Below are positions 24,127 through 32,024 of a stretch of DNA of 40,466 nt, piece by piece. Source of the stretch: JABFSC01 sp031389045 (lineage in GTDB: Bacteria > Desulfobacterota > Binatia > Bin18). Below the pieces are notes generated by a model. The model was not told the DNA's origin and did not search any database. It saw only the letters and a program-made list of their open reading frames with translations. The DNA lies in the NCBI GenBank assembly GCA_031389045.1, contig JANMSE010000539.1:1-40466 (forward strand), given 5' to 3'. Each line of letters opens with the position of its first letter. The stretch's first letter is position 1. Position numbers and translations under genes: made by a program.

Positions 24127-26022
24127 TTAATTCAGGCGGGCAATACGGCCTTCAATCGCGGCGGAAAACGGTTGCGTTAAGGATTGGACGTGGACAATCA
24201 GCGCGTCCAGATCGACCGGACCACCAACAGGGTTCGTCCCTTGGAGCAGGACGGTGAAATTATCTCCACCCGCCGCGAGGAAGCTGTTGACGACCACGGA
24301 GTAGGTCGCGCTTCGGTCAATCAGGGTGCCGTTTCGACGGACCTCGACGATACGGTCATTTGCTGGGCGATTATTGTCCCAGGTGTACGTCAGCCCCGCG
24401 GCCTTGAGAATGCGCGGGAACGGCTGCGGTGCCGCCCACTGTTGATTCAAGAGGTCGTAGACTTGCTGGCCGGTCAAACTCATCTTGACCAAACTATTGC
24501 CAAACGGTTGGACCGCGAAAAGCTCACCCCACGTGACTTCTCCCGCGCGCAGATCGGCGCGGATGCCACCAGGATTCATAAAAGCAAAGTCGGCCTGCAC
24601 GGCGGCCCGTTGCGCGTCGGCGATGAGATTCCCTAATGCCGACTCTCCCGCCGCGTTTTCGACTTGCAGGATATCCGCGGCGGCTTGGCCAATCACTTGA
24701 TTCACCAACGGCGCCACGGTTTCCTCGGCCTGTGCCACCAATTGCGCGACTCGTGGATGCGGCGTTAATCCCGGTCCGGCATCAGCGAAGGTCGTGATAA
24801 TCGACGCCGATTTGGTCACGACATCACGGCTTCTGGCGTTAATCCCCAGGGTGATGTCCGCGTAGGCTGTACTGGCCGAGAACGCCTGCGTCAGCAAAAT
24901 CTCCTTGCCGTTACGGTTCTTCAGCAGCACATTGGTAAAGGAGTGGGCATGACCGGAGACCACGACATCGATGTCATCGTCGAGGCGCTGCACGATGTCC
25001 TGAATATCCGTTCCGGTGACGACCGCACTACCGGGTTGCGTCGGCCCTTGATAGGTCGTTTGCCGTCCACCCTGGTGAATGAGCACCACAAAAGTGCGGA
25101 TTCCCCACGCTTTCAGTCGCGTGACGTAGCGATTAATCGCGTCCGCTTCATCAAGAAAGGTGATCCCCGCCACGCCAGTCGGTGTGACAATCGTGGGCGT
25201 CTGGCGCAGCACTGCCCCGATAAAGGCAATCGGAACGCCTCTGACCATTTTGATTACGTATGGGTCAATGAGCGGCTTCCTATCGGCGGTGCGGACGGCA
25301 TTGGCGCACACGTACGGAAATTTCGCTCCCCGATAGGGGTCTTCCAAGAAGGGGCCAGTTTCATGGTTGCCACCGTCCAACAGCCGGAGCAGCTCATCCT
25401 TGCCTTCGTCGAATTCATGGTTCCCCAAGGTGCCGACCAGATTGCATTTCGGATTGTTTGGGTATCGGTATGAGCAGTATCTGTTGGTCAGCAGGTTGAG
25501 AAAGGAGATTGAGGGTTCATCCTGTAACAACGCCGACGCCGGCGGCGTGGCACCCACATGATCCCCGGCATGCACGATGAATGTGCGATCTTCCATGCCC
25601 GCTTGCGCCGCGTTGAGGTAGGAGGCGAGCACCGCGGCCCCACCAACCGGGCGGTTGGCCACCAGTCGCCCAGCGGAGAGCTGGCCGTGGAAATCGTTGA
25701 TCGCCAGGAGTTTGACTTGCAGCGTCTCTCCTCCTCCCTGATGCGCGCGGACTTGCTGGTCGAGCGAGCGCGGAGCCTGCCACGACACCGGAATGCGCGC
25801 GGTCTCGCGGAGAGATTGGAGCATTTCCTCCGCTTCATCATGTTCATGGCCGACACGACACATCTCCTGCGCGGTGGCTTCGAGCGTCATCAGCAAGGCA
25901 CTGACACACAGCAGTGCCCCGACATATCCCCCACGCCAGCGCGTCTCGCGCCATGCCCGAAACGAGAGCCATCTTCTTGGCGTGACGGCCTCCGACGTTG
26001 TCCATCTGAATCTTGTCAACAT
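24127..26022 (-). CDS. exported 5'-nucleotidase / 2',3'-cyclic phosphodiesterase (UshA-type)
   Basis: 631 residues from the ATG 7 bp after AAGGAGG; longer readings upstream lack a site. A basic N-region and hydrophobic stretch (GGYVGALLCVSALLM) act as signal. The metallophosphatase domain has AINDFHGQL, HAGDHVGAT, TLGNHEFDEG, VLIHQGG and VVSGHAHSF. The C-terminal 5'-nucleotidase domain has NLIADAQRAA, FMNPGGIRADL and GELFAVQPFGNSLV, which bind the nucleoside. It frees phosphate from periplasmic nucleotides, a typical Pho-regulon function. The insertion LLTNRYCSYRYPNNPKC before GNHE includes two Cys. A Pho-like pair lies about 100 bp upstream. Confidence 0.92.
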   Translation of the reverse strand: MLTRFRWTTSEAVTPRRWLSFRAWRETRWRGGYVGALLCVSALLMTLEATAQEMCRVGHEHDEAEEMLQSLRETARIPVSWQAPRSLDQQVRAHQGGGETLQVKLLAINDFHGQLSAGRLVANRPVGGAAVLASYLNAAQAGMEDRTFIVHAGDHVGATPPASALLQDEPSISFLNLLTNRYCSYRYPNNPKCNLVGTLGNHEFDEGKDELLRLLDGGNHETGPFLEDPYRGAKFPYVCANAVRTADRKPLIDPYVIKMVRGVPIAFIGAVLRQTPTIVTPTGVAGITFLDEADAINRYVTRLKAWGIRTFVVLIHQGGRQTTYQGPTQPGSAVVTGTDIQDIVQRLDDDIDVVVSGHAHSFTNVLLKNRNGKEILLTQAFSASTAYADITLGINARSRDVVTKSASIITTFADAGPGLTPHPRVAQLVAQAEETVAPLVNQVIGQAAADILQVENAAGESALGNLIADAQRAAVQADFAFMNPGGIRADLRAGEVTWGELFAVQPFGNSLVKMSLTGQQVYDLLNQQWAAPQPFPRILKAAGLTYTWDNNRPANDRIVEVRRNGTLIDRSATYSVVVNSFLAAGGDNFTVLLQGTNPVGGPVDLDALIVHVQSLTQPFSAAIEGRIARLN

Positions 26023-26119
26023 ATCCCGACCTCCTTGTAGGAATGTCACACGGGTGATGCGGTCCTCGTGCGCGTGCGAGGACATATCACTACCTGTGTG
26101 AACGGATGACGAGGTCCGT

Positions 26120-26137
26120 ATGAAATGTTCGTGACGG
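26120..26137 (-). promoter_or_regulatory. Pho-box-like pair upstream of the 5'-nucleotidase
   Basis: Minus-strand CCGTCAC and ATTTCAT, 11 bp apart, 98 bp before the start codon. Both keep five of seven CTGTCAT positions. A hairpin (GACGGGAGA/TCTCCCGTC, 26133-26158) overlaps it. Confidence 0.5.
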
Positions 26138-26179
26138 GAGAGACGTGGTTCTCCCGTCAGAGATCGGAAGGGGCCGAAG

Positions 26180-26205
26180 CCGCCCGACGATTGATCGTCG
26201 GGCGG
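26180..26205. terminator. 12-bp perfect hairpin after the phytase-like gene
   Basis: CCGCCCGACGAT and its complement with a 2-nt loop, 54 bp past the phytase-like stop codon. No T tract. Confidence 0.6.
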
Positions 26206-26258
26206 AGGGAGGGAGGACACGGCAAGTCCCGATGTGTCCGCCTGTCGCGTGATGGGAT

Positions 26259-27788
26259 TTAGTCGTGGTGATCGTGGTCGTCGTCTTCGTCGTCATCCTC
26301 GTCATCAAGCGGAGGCCGGTATCCCGCCAGATCACTCGCCGAAGCCTTGTAGGCATGCAGGACGCCGGGGATCAACACATAGCCAGTCGGTACTGGGCCG
26401 ACCTCAATACCGTTCAACGTAGTGGGTTGATCCAGATCGCGCTGGACACTGCGCCCATTGAAATCCACATACACGTCGAACTGGACGCCACCGCCGTTTT
26501 GCGTGACGGAGTAATCGTTGTCAGTGCCCGCGAGGATCAGAAAGGCCCCCCCCCGCAGTCGTGGCCCAATCGTCAAGCCTTCCCACTTCTCCGCTTTCTT
26601 GCCATTGGGCAGCACCGTGTTGGCGGCGAGGTCGATGAACACCGCTGACTTCGTCACCGGCGTGATCCCGACGGCGGCTAAGTTCCCGTCGTTCGGGAGA
26701 GGAAGGCTGGCGATATTCGTCGCGCCAGTGATGTCGATGCGGTAGACGCGCTTGCCGCCAGTCACGCTCGCTCCCGCTGGATCATCGACACCGATGCCGC
26801 GGTTGTCCCGTTCCAGGATCAAGAACTCGAGGTTGTTAAGCGCCACGATGGCGGACAGTCCGATGTTCCGTCCTTGGCGAGGATCCGTGGCGGTCCCTGT
26901 CCCACCAGCCGCGAGGATACGCGCCAAAATATCCGCTTGTCGTTCAAGCTGGTACGCGTACTGCGCGGTGCTCTGACGATAGGTTGGACTCTGAGGGTCA
27001 TTATCGAACACCACAATGCGGAGGTTGCGACCATTACGACCGTTGTTGGGGCTCGGTTCGTTGACCAGCGGGTCCTGAAGCACCGCATAGAGCGTCTTCC
27101 CGTCTGGCGTCACGGCTAACCCTTCGAAGCCGCGATTATCCTGCCGTCCGGCGTTGAGTCCACCGTCGCGATCGGCGACATAGTTGGTGTTGCCACTGAC
27201 CTTAGGAACCAGATTAGCAGGCGTCTCGAACACCGCGACCAACATGCCACGACGGTTGAATTCGTAGATGGAGGGGCCGTACTCGTCGGAGACGAGAAAA
27301 TGACCGTTCCGTGGATCAATGACGAGCCCTTCCGGATCGAAGCTGCGCCCGAGCGTCGCCACATTGCCGTTGAGCGCGAGGGGATTCAGACCATTCAGCG
27401 CGGTCGGTTCCGCGAGCGGATGAGTGGGCGCGGAGAGGATGCCTCTCGGATCGCTGAACTTGATCGTTTCTTTCACCCGGAATCGAGAAATCGCGCCGGT
27501 CACGGGATGGACCTTGATTTCGAATCGCTGGACGCGGGTCGAATAGTTCAGGACGCCGCCACCAGGACCGCGATCCGATAATGCCCACCATTCATCCTCG
27601 GTGGGGTCGTAATACATATCCGAGAAGAAACCGAGCCGTCCGGCATTGGCGCCGGGTTTACGGGTGGCATCGAGTGTGTGTCCGGCGATCGTGAGGCCGT
27701 TGACGAAAGCGGGCTCCGCCCAAACCACGGAGCGAGGGCTCGTGAACAAGAGACCGGTTAGCGCAAGTGGAAGCCAGAAAAGCCGCAT
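26259..27788 (-). CDS. exported esterase-like phytase family protein
   Basis: 509 residues from ATG 27788, with AAGGAG 8 bp upstream. Signal peptide MRLFWLPLALTGLLF to about VVWA. The body matches the 'esterase-like activity of phytase' family (PF13449), a beta-propeller: FFSDMYYDP, WWALSDRGPGGG, SFDPEGLVIDP, FLVSDEYGPSIYEF, RGFEGLAVTPDGKTLYAVLQDP, LEFLILERDNRG and EKWEGLTIGPRL. Members are thought to hydrolyse phosphoesters outside the cell. The protein ends in an acidic-histidine tail (DDEDDDEDDDHDHHD) that could bind Ca or other divalent metals. Promoter region carries a very good Pho box at the canonical distance from -10. Its neighbour on the same strand is the 5'-nucleotidase. Confidence 0.88.
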   Translation of the reverse strand: MRLFWLPLALTGLLFTSPRSVVWAEPAFVNGLTIAGHTLDATRKPGANAGRLGFFSDMYYDPTEDEWWALSDRGPGGGVLNYSTRVQRFEIKVHPVTGAISRFRVKETIKFSDPRGILSAPTHPLAEPTALNGLNPLALNGNVATLGRSFDPEGLVIDPRNGHFLVSDEYGPSIYEFNRRGMLVAVFETPANLVPKVSGNTNYVADRDGGLNAGRQDNRGFEGLAVTPDGKTLYAVLQDPLVNEPSPNNGRNGRNLRIVVFDNDPQSPTYRQSTAQYAYQLERQADILARILAAGGTGTATDPRQGRNIGLSAIVALNNLEFLILERDNRGIGVDDPAGASVTGGKRVYRIDITGATNIASLPLPNDGNLAAVGITPVTKSAVFIDLAANTVLPNGKKAEKWEGLTIGPRLRGGAFLILAGTDNDYSVTQNGGGVQFDVYVDFNGRSVQRDLDQPTTLNGIEVGPVPTGYVLIPGVLHAYKASASDLAGYRPPLDDEDDDEDDDHDHHD

Positions 27789-27858
27789 GGAGTGACTCCT
27801 TTCTGAAGAGGTCGCCTGAGATTTGTGGTGACGACCGCACAGATATTTCCTGGGCCGC

Positions 27859-27903
27859 TTGTTATCCCACCACTGTGACAAAATGATGACCAGTTCACGA
27901 CAT
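27859..27903 (-). promoter_or_regulatory. PhoB-type promoter of the phytase-like gene
   Basis: Minus-strand half-sites ATGTCGT, TGGTCAT and TTGTCAC at exact 11-bp steps (27903 down to 27875). Ten base pairs after the last comes TAACAA (27864-27859) as -10. Same geometry as the promoter at 18410. Confidence 0.75.
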
Positions 27904-27936
27904 TCTTGTTACGGTTTTCCGAAGCGCCGGGTCAAT

Positions 27937-28179
27937 TCAGTGGAAACCAGGAGGTCGGCTCCCATTCTCCCGTGATTTTCTCCTGTCCACCGAGATGGCG
28001 GTACAGGTCCCGAGCTCTCCTTTGTGAGAGACTCGCTGCCGCCACACGATGCCGCCGACTTCCACGAAGACCGCCCATCCGTCGCGGCCTTCTGGACGGA
28101 TACTCGCGACGCGCACGCGTTGACCTAAAGTGGCTTCCAATCGATTTTCGACCAGGAGGATGACTTCACTTGTTGTCAT
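27937..28179 (-). CDS. small hypothetical protein
   Basis: 80 residues from ATG 28179 (TGGAG 9 bp upstream; an in-frame start 12 codons earlier is possible). A helix (EVILLVENRLEATLG) is followed by beta strands (VRVASIRPEGRDGWAVFVEVGG, split by GRDGW) and a basic tail. The layout is vaguely like gas-vesicle GvpO proteins, but no signature motif is present and no other gas-vesicle gene is nearby, so I leave it unassigned. Last gene of the minus-strand run from 29557. Confidence 0.55.
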   Translation of the reverse strand: MTTSEVILLVENRLEATLGQRVRVASIRPEGRDGWAVFVEVGGIVWRQRVSHKGELGTCTAISVDRRKSRENGSRPPGFH

Positions 28180-28259
28180 ATTTGAGTACTCCAGTATTTT
28201 CGCGGCCGTGCTCATTTCCTATTGGGGAACAAGGGGAGAGAAGGCTGCCGCTCATTCCT

Positions 28260-28320
28260 CAGCAACCTTCTCCGGTTGAGAGGCGCGCATTGGGATTGCG
28301 GCCTCGGGGGAGGGGAGAGG
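28260..28320 (+). repeat. dispersed repeat A, copy 2
   Basis: Shares AGCAACC, TCTCCGG and GCGGCCTCGGGGGAGGG with 13737-13793, in the same orientation. It fills most of the 272-bp space between two minus-strand genes; nothing else is seen there. Confidence 0.7.
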
Positions 28321-28451
28321 GTCGTGAAGAAGTATGCCGGCGGAGTGTTACCGGATGATGAAGGGAAGATGAAGAATCGATCTTATTTCGCGAGTGGCTG
28401 GGTTTTTCGTTGCCACGCTGGGGAAGGCGGTGGAACGGGGGAAATATCCGG

Positions 28452-29039
28452 TCATCCTTCTCCGCGCTCAGTATGAAGGTAACGGTCGTTGAAATCCGCG
28501 ACGAGTTGTTCGCAGAGGTGCTGGATACGATGGCGGGACCCGATACGCAGCCAGGTGCCGCGAAACGCCTCGACCGGCGCGGAGGCCGGGGCGAGGAGCG
28601 ACGCGCTCCGCACAGAGTCCCGCACTTGCTGGGTAACGGTTTTGGTCACTACCGCGGATAACGCGATCCCAGAGGTTTTTCCATTCGGCGATTGGATCGG
28701 CACCCCAAGGACGATGAGGGTCCAGTCCGCTTCTGCTTGTACAAGGTGTACGTAGGGGAAAGCACTCAGGGCCTGTGCGACATGCTCTTCCACCTCGTGT
28801 GCCATATCTTCGCCCGCGGTGACTGTCAGTTTGATCCGAACGGAGGATGGCGCGGGTTCTCCGACCGCGGGTGGGGGAAACAACGCGGTGAAGGGGTCCG
28901 CCGTGGAGGCAACACCCGCTTGGTCCGTCGCGGGGAGAGTCGGGTCAGCGGACGGGTTCTTTGCTCGCGCCGGTGTCGGGGAGCGTTCGTGCGACTCTCG
29001 GTCAGCCAACAGGTCTGGGGTTTTCTTGCGTTTCGCCAT
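28452..29039 (-). CDS. hypothetical protein with disordered N-terminus
   Basis: 195 residues. Residues 1-60 are Lys/Arg then Pro/Ala/Ser-rich and probably disordered; 65-185 form a compact domain (VRIKLTVTAGEDMAHEVEEHVAQAL; WTLIVLGVPIQ; a late TWLRIGSRHRIQHLCEQLVADFN). The arrangement resembles small alpha/beta domains but I recognise no family. The start overlaps the end of the ParA-like remnant by 38 bp and GGAGAGA lies just upstream, so it is probably co-transcribed with the DUF5132 gene. Confidence 0.65.
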   Translation of the reverse strand: MAKRKKTPDLLADRESHERSPTPARAKNPSADPTLPATDQAGVASTADPFTALFPPPAVGEPAPSSVRIKLTVTAGEDMAHEVEEHVAQALSAFPYVHLVQAEADWTLIVLGVPIQSPNGKTSGIALSAVVTKTVTQQVRDSVRSASLLAPASAPVEAFRGTWLRIGSRHRIQHLCEQLVADFNDRYLHTERGEG

Positions 29040-29292
29040 CTACGATTCTCTCCGTCAGTTGTTGATAGTCCAGCGCACCAGACGAGCCTGGCGCGTATTC
29101 ATAGATGGTCTGCCCACACCCAGGTGCTTCGGAGAGACGCACGCTGTAGCGGATGGGTTGACAGAGTTGCACCTCGTAATGCGCGTGGAGTTGTTGCAAA
29201 ACCTCCTGTGATTTCTTCACGCGCCCGTCAAGAAAGGTGGGGACAATCTTGCCCACGCCCCCTTTCGTCAGAAAAACCGCGATCTTTCTCAT
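29002..29292 (-). pseudogene. ParA-like ATPase with a large in-frame internal deletion
   Basis: 96 residues. It begins KIAVFLTKGGVGK, the deviant Walker A of ParA/MinD ATPases, but after that Lys jumps straight to IVPTFLDGRVKKSQEVLQQL, the late part of ParA, and then PIRYSVRLSEAPGCGQTIYEYAP, the normal ParA ending. About 130-150 residues (Thr of Walker A, Walker A', Walker B) are missing in frame. It cannot bind ATP as ParA does. It lies 4 bp after the DUF5132 gene in one transcription unit. It may be decayed, or a retained short regulatory peptide. Confidence 0.78.
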
Positions 29293-29296
29293 TGCT

Positions 29297-29557
29297 TCAG
29301 GCCGCCGCGCCGTTGCCGGTCGTGTATTCCGCTTTCGCTTCAGCGATGAGGTCCTCCACCTGTTCGCCCCCTTCAGCCACGAGAGTCTGGAGTGTGTCGG
29401 TCAGCAAGAGCCCGCCTTGGATCGCCAATTTCGCCACTGGACGGACCACCGCGCCGACCACAGGCAACAACACGGGAATTGCCATCACCGCACCCAAGCC
29501 AAGGAGCACTGGCCCCCCCCATCCACTAAGCACGAGAATATCTTCAAGCAGTGCCAT
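29297..29557 (-). CDS. DUF5132 small membrane protein, copy A
   Basis: 86 residues, ATG after GGGGGGAG. Starts MALLEDIL, then a hydrophobic helix (VLLGLGAVMAIPVLLPVVGAV), the RPVAKLAIQGG segment and an amphipathic acidic helix (VAEGGEQVEDLIAEAKAE). This is the DUF5132 layout, clearly paralogous to the protein at 31755. DUF5132 proteins frequently neighbour HMA_2 domains and P-type ATPases (recalled association), as here. Function unknown. Confidence 0.85.
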   Translation of the reverse strand: MALLEDILVLSGWGGPVLLGLGAVMAIPVLLPVVGAVVRPVAKLAIQGGLLLTDTLQTLVAEGGEQVEDLIAEAKAEYTTGNGAAA

Positions 29558-29570
29558 TAATCTCCCCCCT

Positions 29571-29599
29571 TTATCACGAAAATTTCATATAATTGTCAT
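29571..29599 (+). promoter_or_regulatory. Pho-box array, rightward
   Basis: TTATCAC (29571), ATTTCAT (29582) and TTGTCAT (29593) at exact 11-bp steps. Ten base pairs on is TATCCC (29610) as a possible -10. Would drive the genes from 29817. Confidence 0.7.
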
Positions 29600-29700
29600 G
29601 CGCGTGCAATATCCCATCAGGCTCCCCAACGCGATAGCTCGTGAACCGACTTATTGCCTACCGAGGGACTTCTGTGCAAAGAGTGATGCCTCCTGTTGCA

Positions 29701-29734
29701 GGATTATTACCTTTTTATGACACAAGTGTGACAA
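29701..29734 (-). promoter_or_regulatory. Pho-box pair with -10, leftward
   Basis: Minus-strand TTGTCAC and GTGTCAT 11 bp apart (29734 to 29717), then 10 bp and TAATCC, or TAATAA a few bases earlier. Would drive the DUF5132 copy A operon. Its transcript would overlap that of the array at 29571. Confidence 0.65.
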
Positions 29735-29816
29735 CACAATCGACCCTCGCACCGCTGTTCGCGGACACGAGCTGAACATGGTACACCTCGTCGAGGCCAT
29801 ATAAGGAGTGACATAT

Positions 29817-30008
29817 ATGACGGATCCCTTTCCATCTCAACAAGATCATCGCGAAGAGACCGAGAACAAAGCCGAGCAAATCGCTTCGTATCTCAGGCAC
29901 AAACCTCAAGACTTAATCGATATCAAACGCTTAATGCACCGTTTTTGCGCGTCAGCGAAGGATTTCCAAAGAGCGTTCGTGCTCTTGGAACAACCGGTGA
30001 GGAACTAA
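29817..30008 (+). CDS. small hypothetical protein
   Basis: 63 residues, ATG 8 bp after AAGGAG (an in-frame GTG lies three codons earlier). Soluble, helical, highly charged (HREETENKAEQIASYLRHK; IKRLMHRFCASAKDFQRAF). No family recognised. It precedes the helical-repeat protein by 30 bp and is probably co-transcribed with it behind the Pho array at 29571. Confidence 0.65.
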   Translation: MTDPFPSQQDHREETENKAEQIASYLRHKPQDLIDIKRLMHRFCASAKDFQRAFVLLEQPVRN

Positions 30009-30038
30009 TCAGGCGGGACGCGAGTCAGGAGCGAGGAT

Positions 30039-30923
30039 ATGGCTGAAAAACAACGGAGAAAAAGAAAACCCCTTGTCCACGCGCCAAAACCTGCGCGACG
30101 AGGCGTAGTGCCGCCACTGTCCGTAGAGACCGCGGCTACGGCGGAGGACAGCCCTACGGTAGACGAGAGAGGCAGTGGCGAAACAGCGTACGACAAACGG
30201 ATGGCGAGTGTAGATATCTCTTCCCAAGAGGAGGAGGCACTGGCCGGGGTGCTACGGATATCCGATGTCACCCAAGAAACAGATGTGAGTACTATTACTG
30301 ATGAAAGGAGAAGTGTTATGGCGCAGAGAAGCGAGACCATGAATGAAAGCGGGATTACCAGCACTGGAACCGCCCTTAGGGACGGGGTTGTTGATAGCCT
30401 CAAGGGCATCAATGAAATCGGCACCGAACTGGTCGACTTGGTTGGCAATACCCTGTCGGGAACACTGCGAACGACCGGAGTAGTGGCAAGAGATGGTCTC
30501 TCGGTTGCCAAGGATGTGGTCGTGGGAGCGGTGCAGACCGTTGCCGATGTCGGGACAGGACTGACAACGCATGCCAAGAATGTGGCAAGAGGAGTGGTGA
30601 CAGGCGTGGGTGAAGTGGGAGGAGACGTGGTCGACGTGGCTCAGCAGACCGTCAAGGGCGTCATTACCGGAGTCGCTGACCTGGGTGCCATGGTCGGCGA
30701 CGTCGCCGGGCGGGCCGCGCTCGGAACAGTCGCGGTCGCGCAAGAAATTGGCGGCAATGTCGGAGGATTAGCGCGCTCAACGGTCGAAGGCACACTCGAA
30801 GCCGCCGATGCGATTGGCAGGGCGGCGGTGAAAACCGCGACGCATCTCCTTGTGTCCGTGGTCGGCGGCGTCAAAGAGGTGCTCAGCGCCGCGTTGCCGC
30901 GAGCCAGCGCGTCGAGAGAGTAA
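30039..30923 (+). CDS. valine/glycine-rich amphipathic helical-repeat protein, copy A (LEA/synuclein-like)
   Basis: 294 residues. The first 93 are basic then acidic and disordered. From residue 94 on (an internal ATG at 30318 with its own strong AAAGGAG) the protein is a chain of 11-residue-like helical units with the theme V.[KR]GV.[TV]GV.[ED][VLI]G.[DM]V (for example ARGVVTGVGEVGGDVVDVA and VKGVITGVADLGAMVGDVA). Such periodic helices occur in LEA group 3, apolipoproteins and alpha-synuclein, which fold on lipid surfaces. It is paralogous to the protein at 33166, which starts at the position matching residue 94, so 30318 may be the real or an alternative start. No enzyme motif. Role unknown; lipid- or surface-coating is an inference. 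Confidence 0.72.
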   Translation: MAEKQRRKRKPLVHAPKPARRGVVPPLSVETAATAEDSPTVDERGSGETAYDKRMASVDISSQEEEALAGVLRISDVTQETDVSTITDERRSVMAQRSETMNESGITSTGTALRDGVVDSLKGINEIGTELVDLVGNTLSGTLRTTGVVARDGLSVAKDVVVGAVQTVADVGTGLTTHAKNVARGVVTGVGEVGGDVVDVAQQTVKGVITGVADLGAMVGDVAGRAALGTVAVAQEIGGNVGGLARSTVEGTLEAADAIGRAAVKTATHLLVSVVGGVKEVLSAALPRASASRE

Positions 30924-31022
30924 TCGTCCATTCGTTGATATGGAGACGATGTCGTCATGCCCGCGCAGGCGGGTGTGACGCTTCTCCGGGCCACCCCGCA
31001 CAATCATAGATTCCCTCTCACC

Positions 31023-31040
31023 TTTTCATCATCTTGTAAC
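31023..31040 (+). promoter_or_regulatory. Pho-box-like pair upstream of the HMA_2 gene
   Basis: TTTTCAT and TTGTAAC 11 bp apart on the plus strand, 81 bp before the start codon. The core differs from CTGTCAT at one or two places in each. A possible -10 (GATAAC) follows near 31057. Confidence 0.45.
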
Positions 31041-31120
31041 AAAGCCGACACCTTCAGATAACCTAAAGCTGCGATGCTGCTATCGTGGTCTTAGGAACAT
31101 TCCTGAAAGGAGTCCGCAGC

Positions 31121-31501
31121 GTGAGTGACGCATCTTCTTATATCCATCATGCTTTAGAAGGTCGGCTCCGCGTTAAAAGCGCTTTGGTCAAGGGGTCGTG
31201 GCGGAAGGCGCGAGAGGTGGAGGCGTATTTCCAGCACCGTGATGGGATCTCCGAGATTTCAGCGAATCCCACGACCGGGAGCGTGCTGTTTTACTACGAC
31301 GCGCAACGCCTCAGTCAACGAGAGATTGTAGCCGAGTTGTCCGCTGGCGGATATTTGGCGCCCAGTGAGCATTTCCAGCCGCATCACCTGGTGCCGGTGA
31401 CGGTGAAAACCTCCAAAGCCTCGGGCCAGAGCCTCGTGGCCACCATTGTCACCTCCACCGTGGAAACCGCGCTCCAGTTGCTCGTGCACGCGCTGATCTA
31501 A
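31121..31501 (+). CDS. HMA_2-domain protein, copy A
   Basis: 126 residues from GTG 31121, 8 bp after AAAGGAG; an upstream in-frame GTG has no site. Residues 8-80 follow the HMA_2 (heavy-metal-associated 2) pattern: HHALEGRLRVK, then VEAYFQHRDGISEISANPTTGSVLFYYD. The classical CxxC metal pair is absent, so metal binding is not assured. The tail has one moderately hydrophobic helix (VATIVTSTVETALQLLVHALI). Similar domains recur at 32021 and at the N-terminus of the ATPase at 33896, suggesting partner or regulator roles in the same system. Confidence 0.78.
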   Translation: MSDASSYIHHALEGRLRVKSALVKGSWRKAREVEAYFQHRDGISEISANPTTGSVLFYYDAQRLSQREIVAELSAGGYLAPSEHFQPHHLVPVTVKTSKASGQSLVATIVTSTVETALQLLVHALI

Positions 31502-31535
31502 CCCAGTGGAGAGGAACCCTACGACCGCAGACGGC

Positions 31536-31564
31536 CGGCGCAGTCGCCTGCGCCGTTCTTTTCT
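31536..31564 (+). terminator. rho-independent terminator
   Basis: CGGCGCAG, loop TCGC, CTGCGCCG, then TTCTTTTCT, 35 bp after the HMA_2 gene. The rest of the gap to 31754 shows no gene. Confidence 0.78.
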
Positions 31565-31754
31565 GTCAAGCCGCGGCCCCCGGCTTTTCCCCTTTCCTAC
31601 TGAGTCAGCAGCCCACAACCAACCTCCCTCCCAATACATCGAAACTCGACTCATTGATTCTCACGCCGGAATGCCGCATAAAGCATCCCTTGGTCAATGT
31701 TACATTTTTGTTGCAGTGAGATGAACTTGCTGTGACATCGGAAGGAGGTTGCTC

Positions 31755-32024
31755 ATGGCGTTACTTGGTGACGTATTTGGTAATTTGGGAGGAGCGGTGC
31801 TGATCGGTATCGGTGCGGCGTTGGTGGCTCCCCTGTTGCTCCCCGCGGCTGGGGCAATACTCCGCCCCGTGGTCAAAGGGGTGATCAAAGGAGGATTCCA
31901 CCTCGCGGACACCCTTCAGGAAGTGCTCGCCGAAGGGAGTGAACAACTGAGTGACCTGATGGCGGAAGTCCAGGCGGAACGGGCCGCGTCAGTGGCGGCA
32001 ACACTGCGGACTACAGAACAATGA
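31755..32024 (+). CDS. DUF5132 small membrane protein, copy B
   Basis: 89 residues, ATG preceded by GGAAGGAGG. Paralogue of the gene at 29297: MALLGDVFG, hydrophobic stretch VLIGIGAALVAPLLLPAAGAI, RPVVKGVIKGG, then an acidic amphipathic helix (LAEGSEQLSDLMAEVQAE). Its TGA overlaps the ATG of the next HMA_2 gene (ATGA), so the two are translated together, a direct link between the two families. Confidence 0.87.
   Translation: MALLGDVFGNLGGAVLIGIGAALVAPLLLPAAGAILRPVVKGVIKGGFHLADTLQEVLAEGSEQLSDLMAEVQAERAASVAATLRTTEQ

Noticed and set aside
27937..29557. Gas-vesicle cluster (GvpO-like small protein with a ParA-like gene)
   Set aside because: No GvpA, GvpN or GvpF/L signature; the resemblance of the 80-residue protein is too weak.
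30958..30985. CCCGCGCAGGCGGG hairpin after the helical-repeat gene as terminator
   Set aside because: Stem of only five base pairs and no T tract; it is a common GC-rich intergenic repeat motif.
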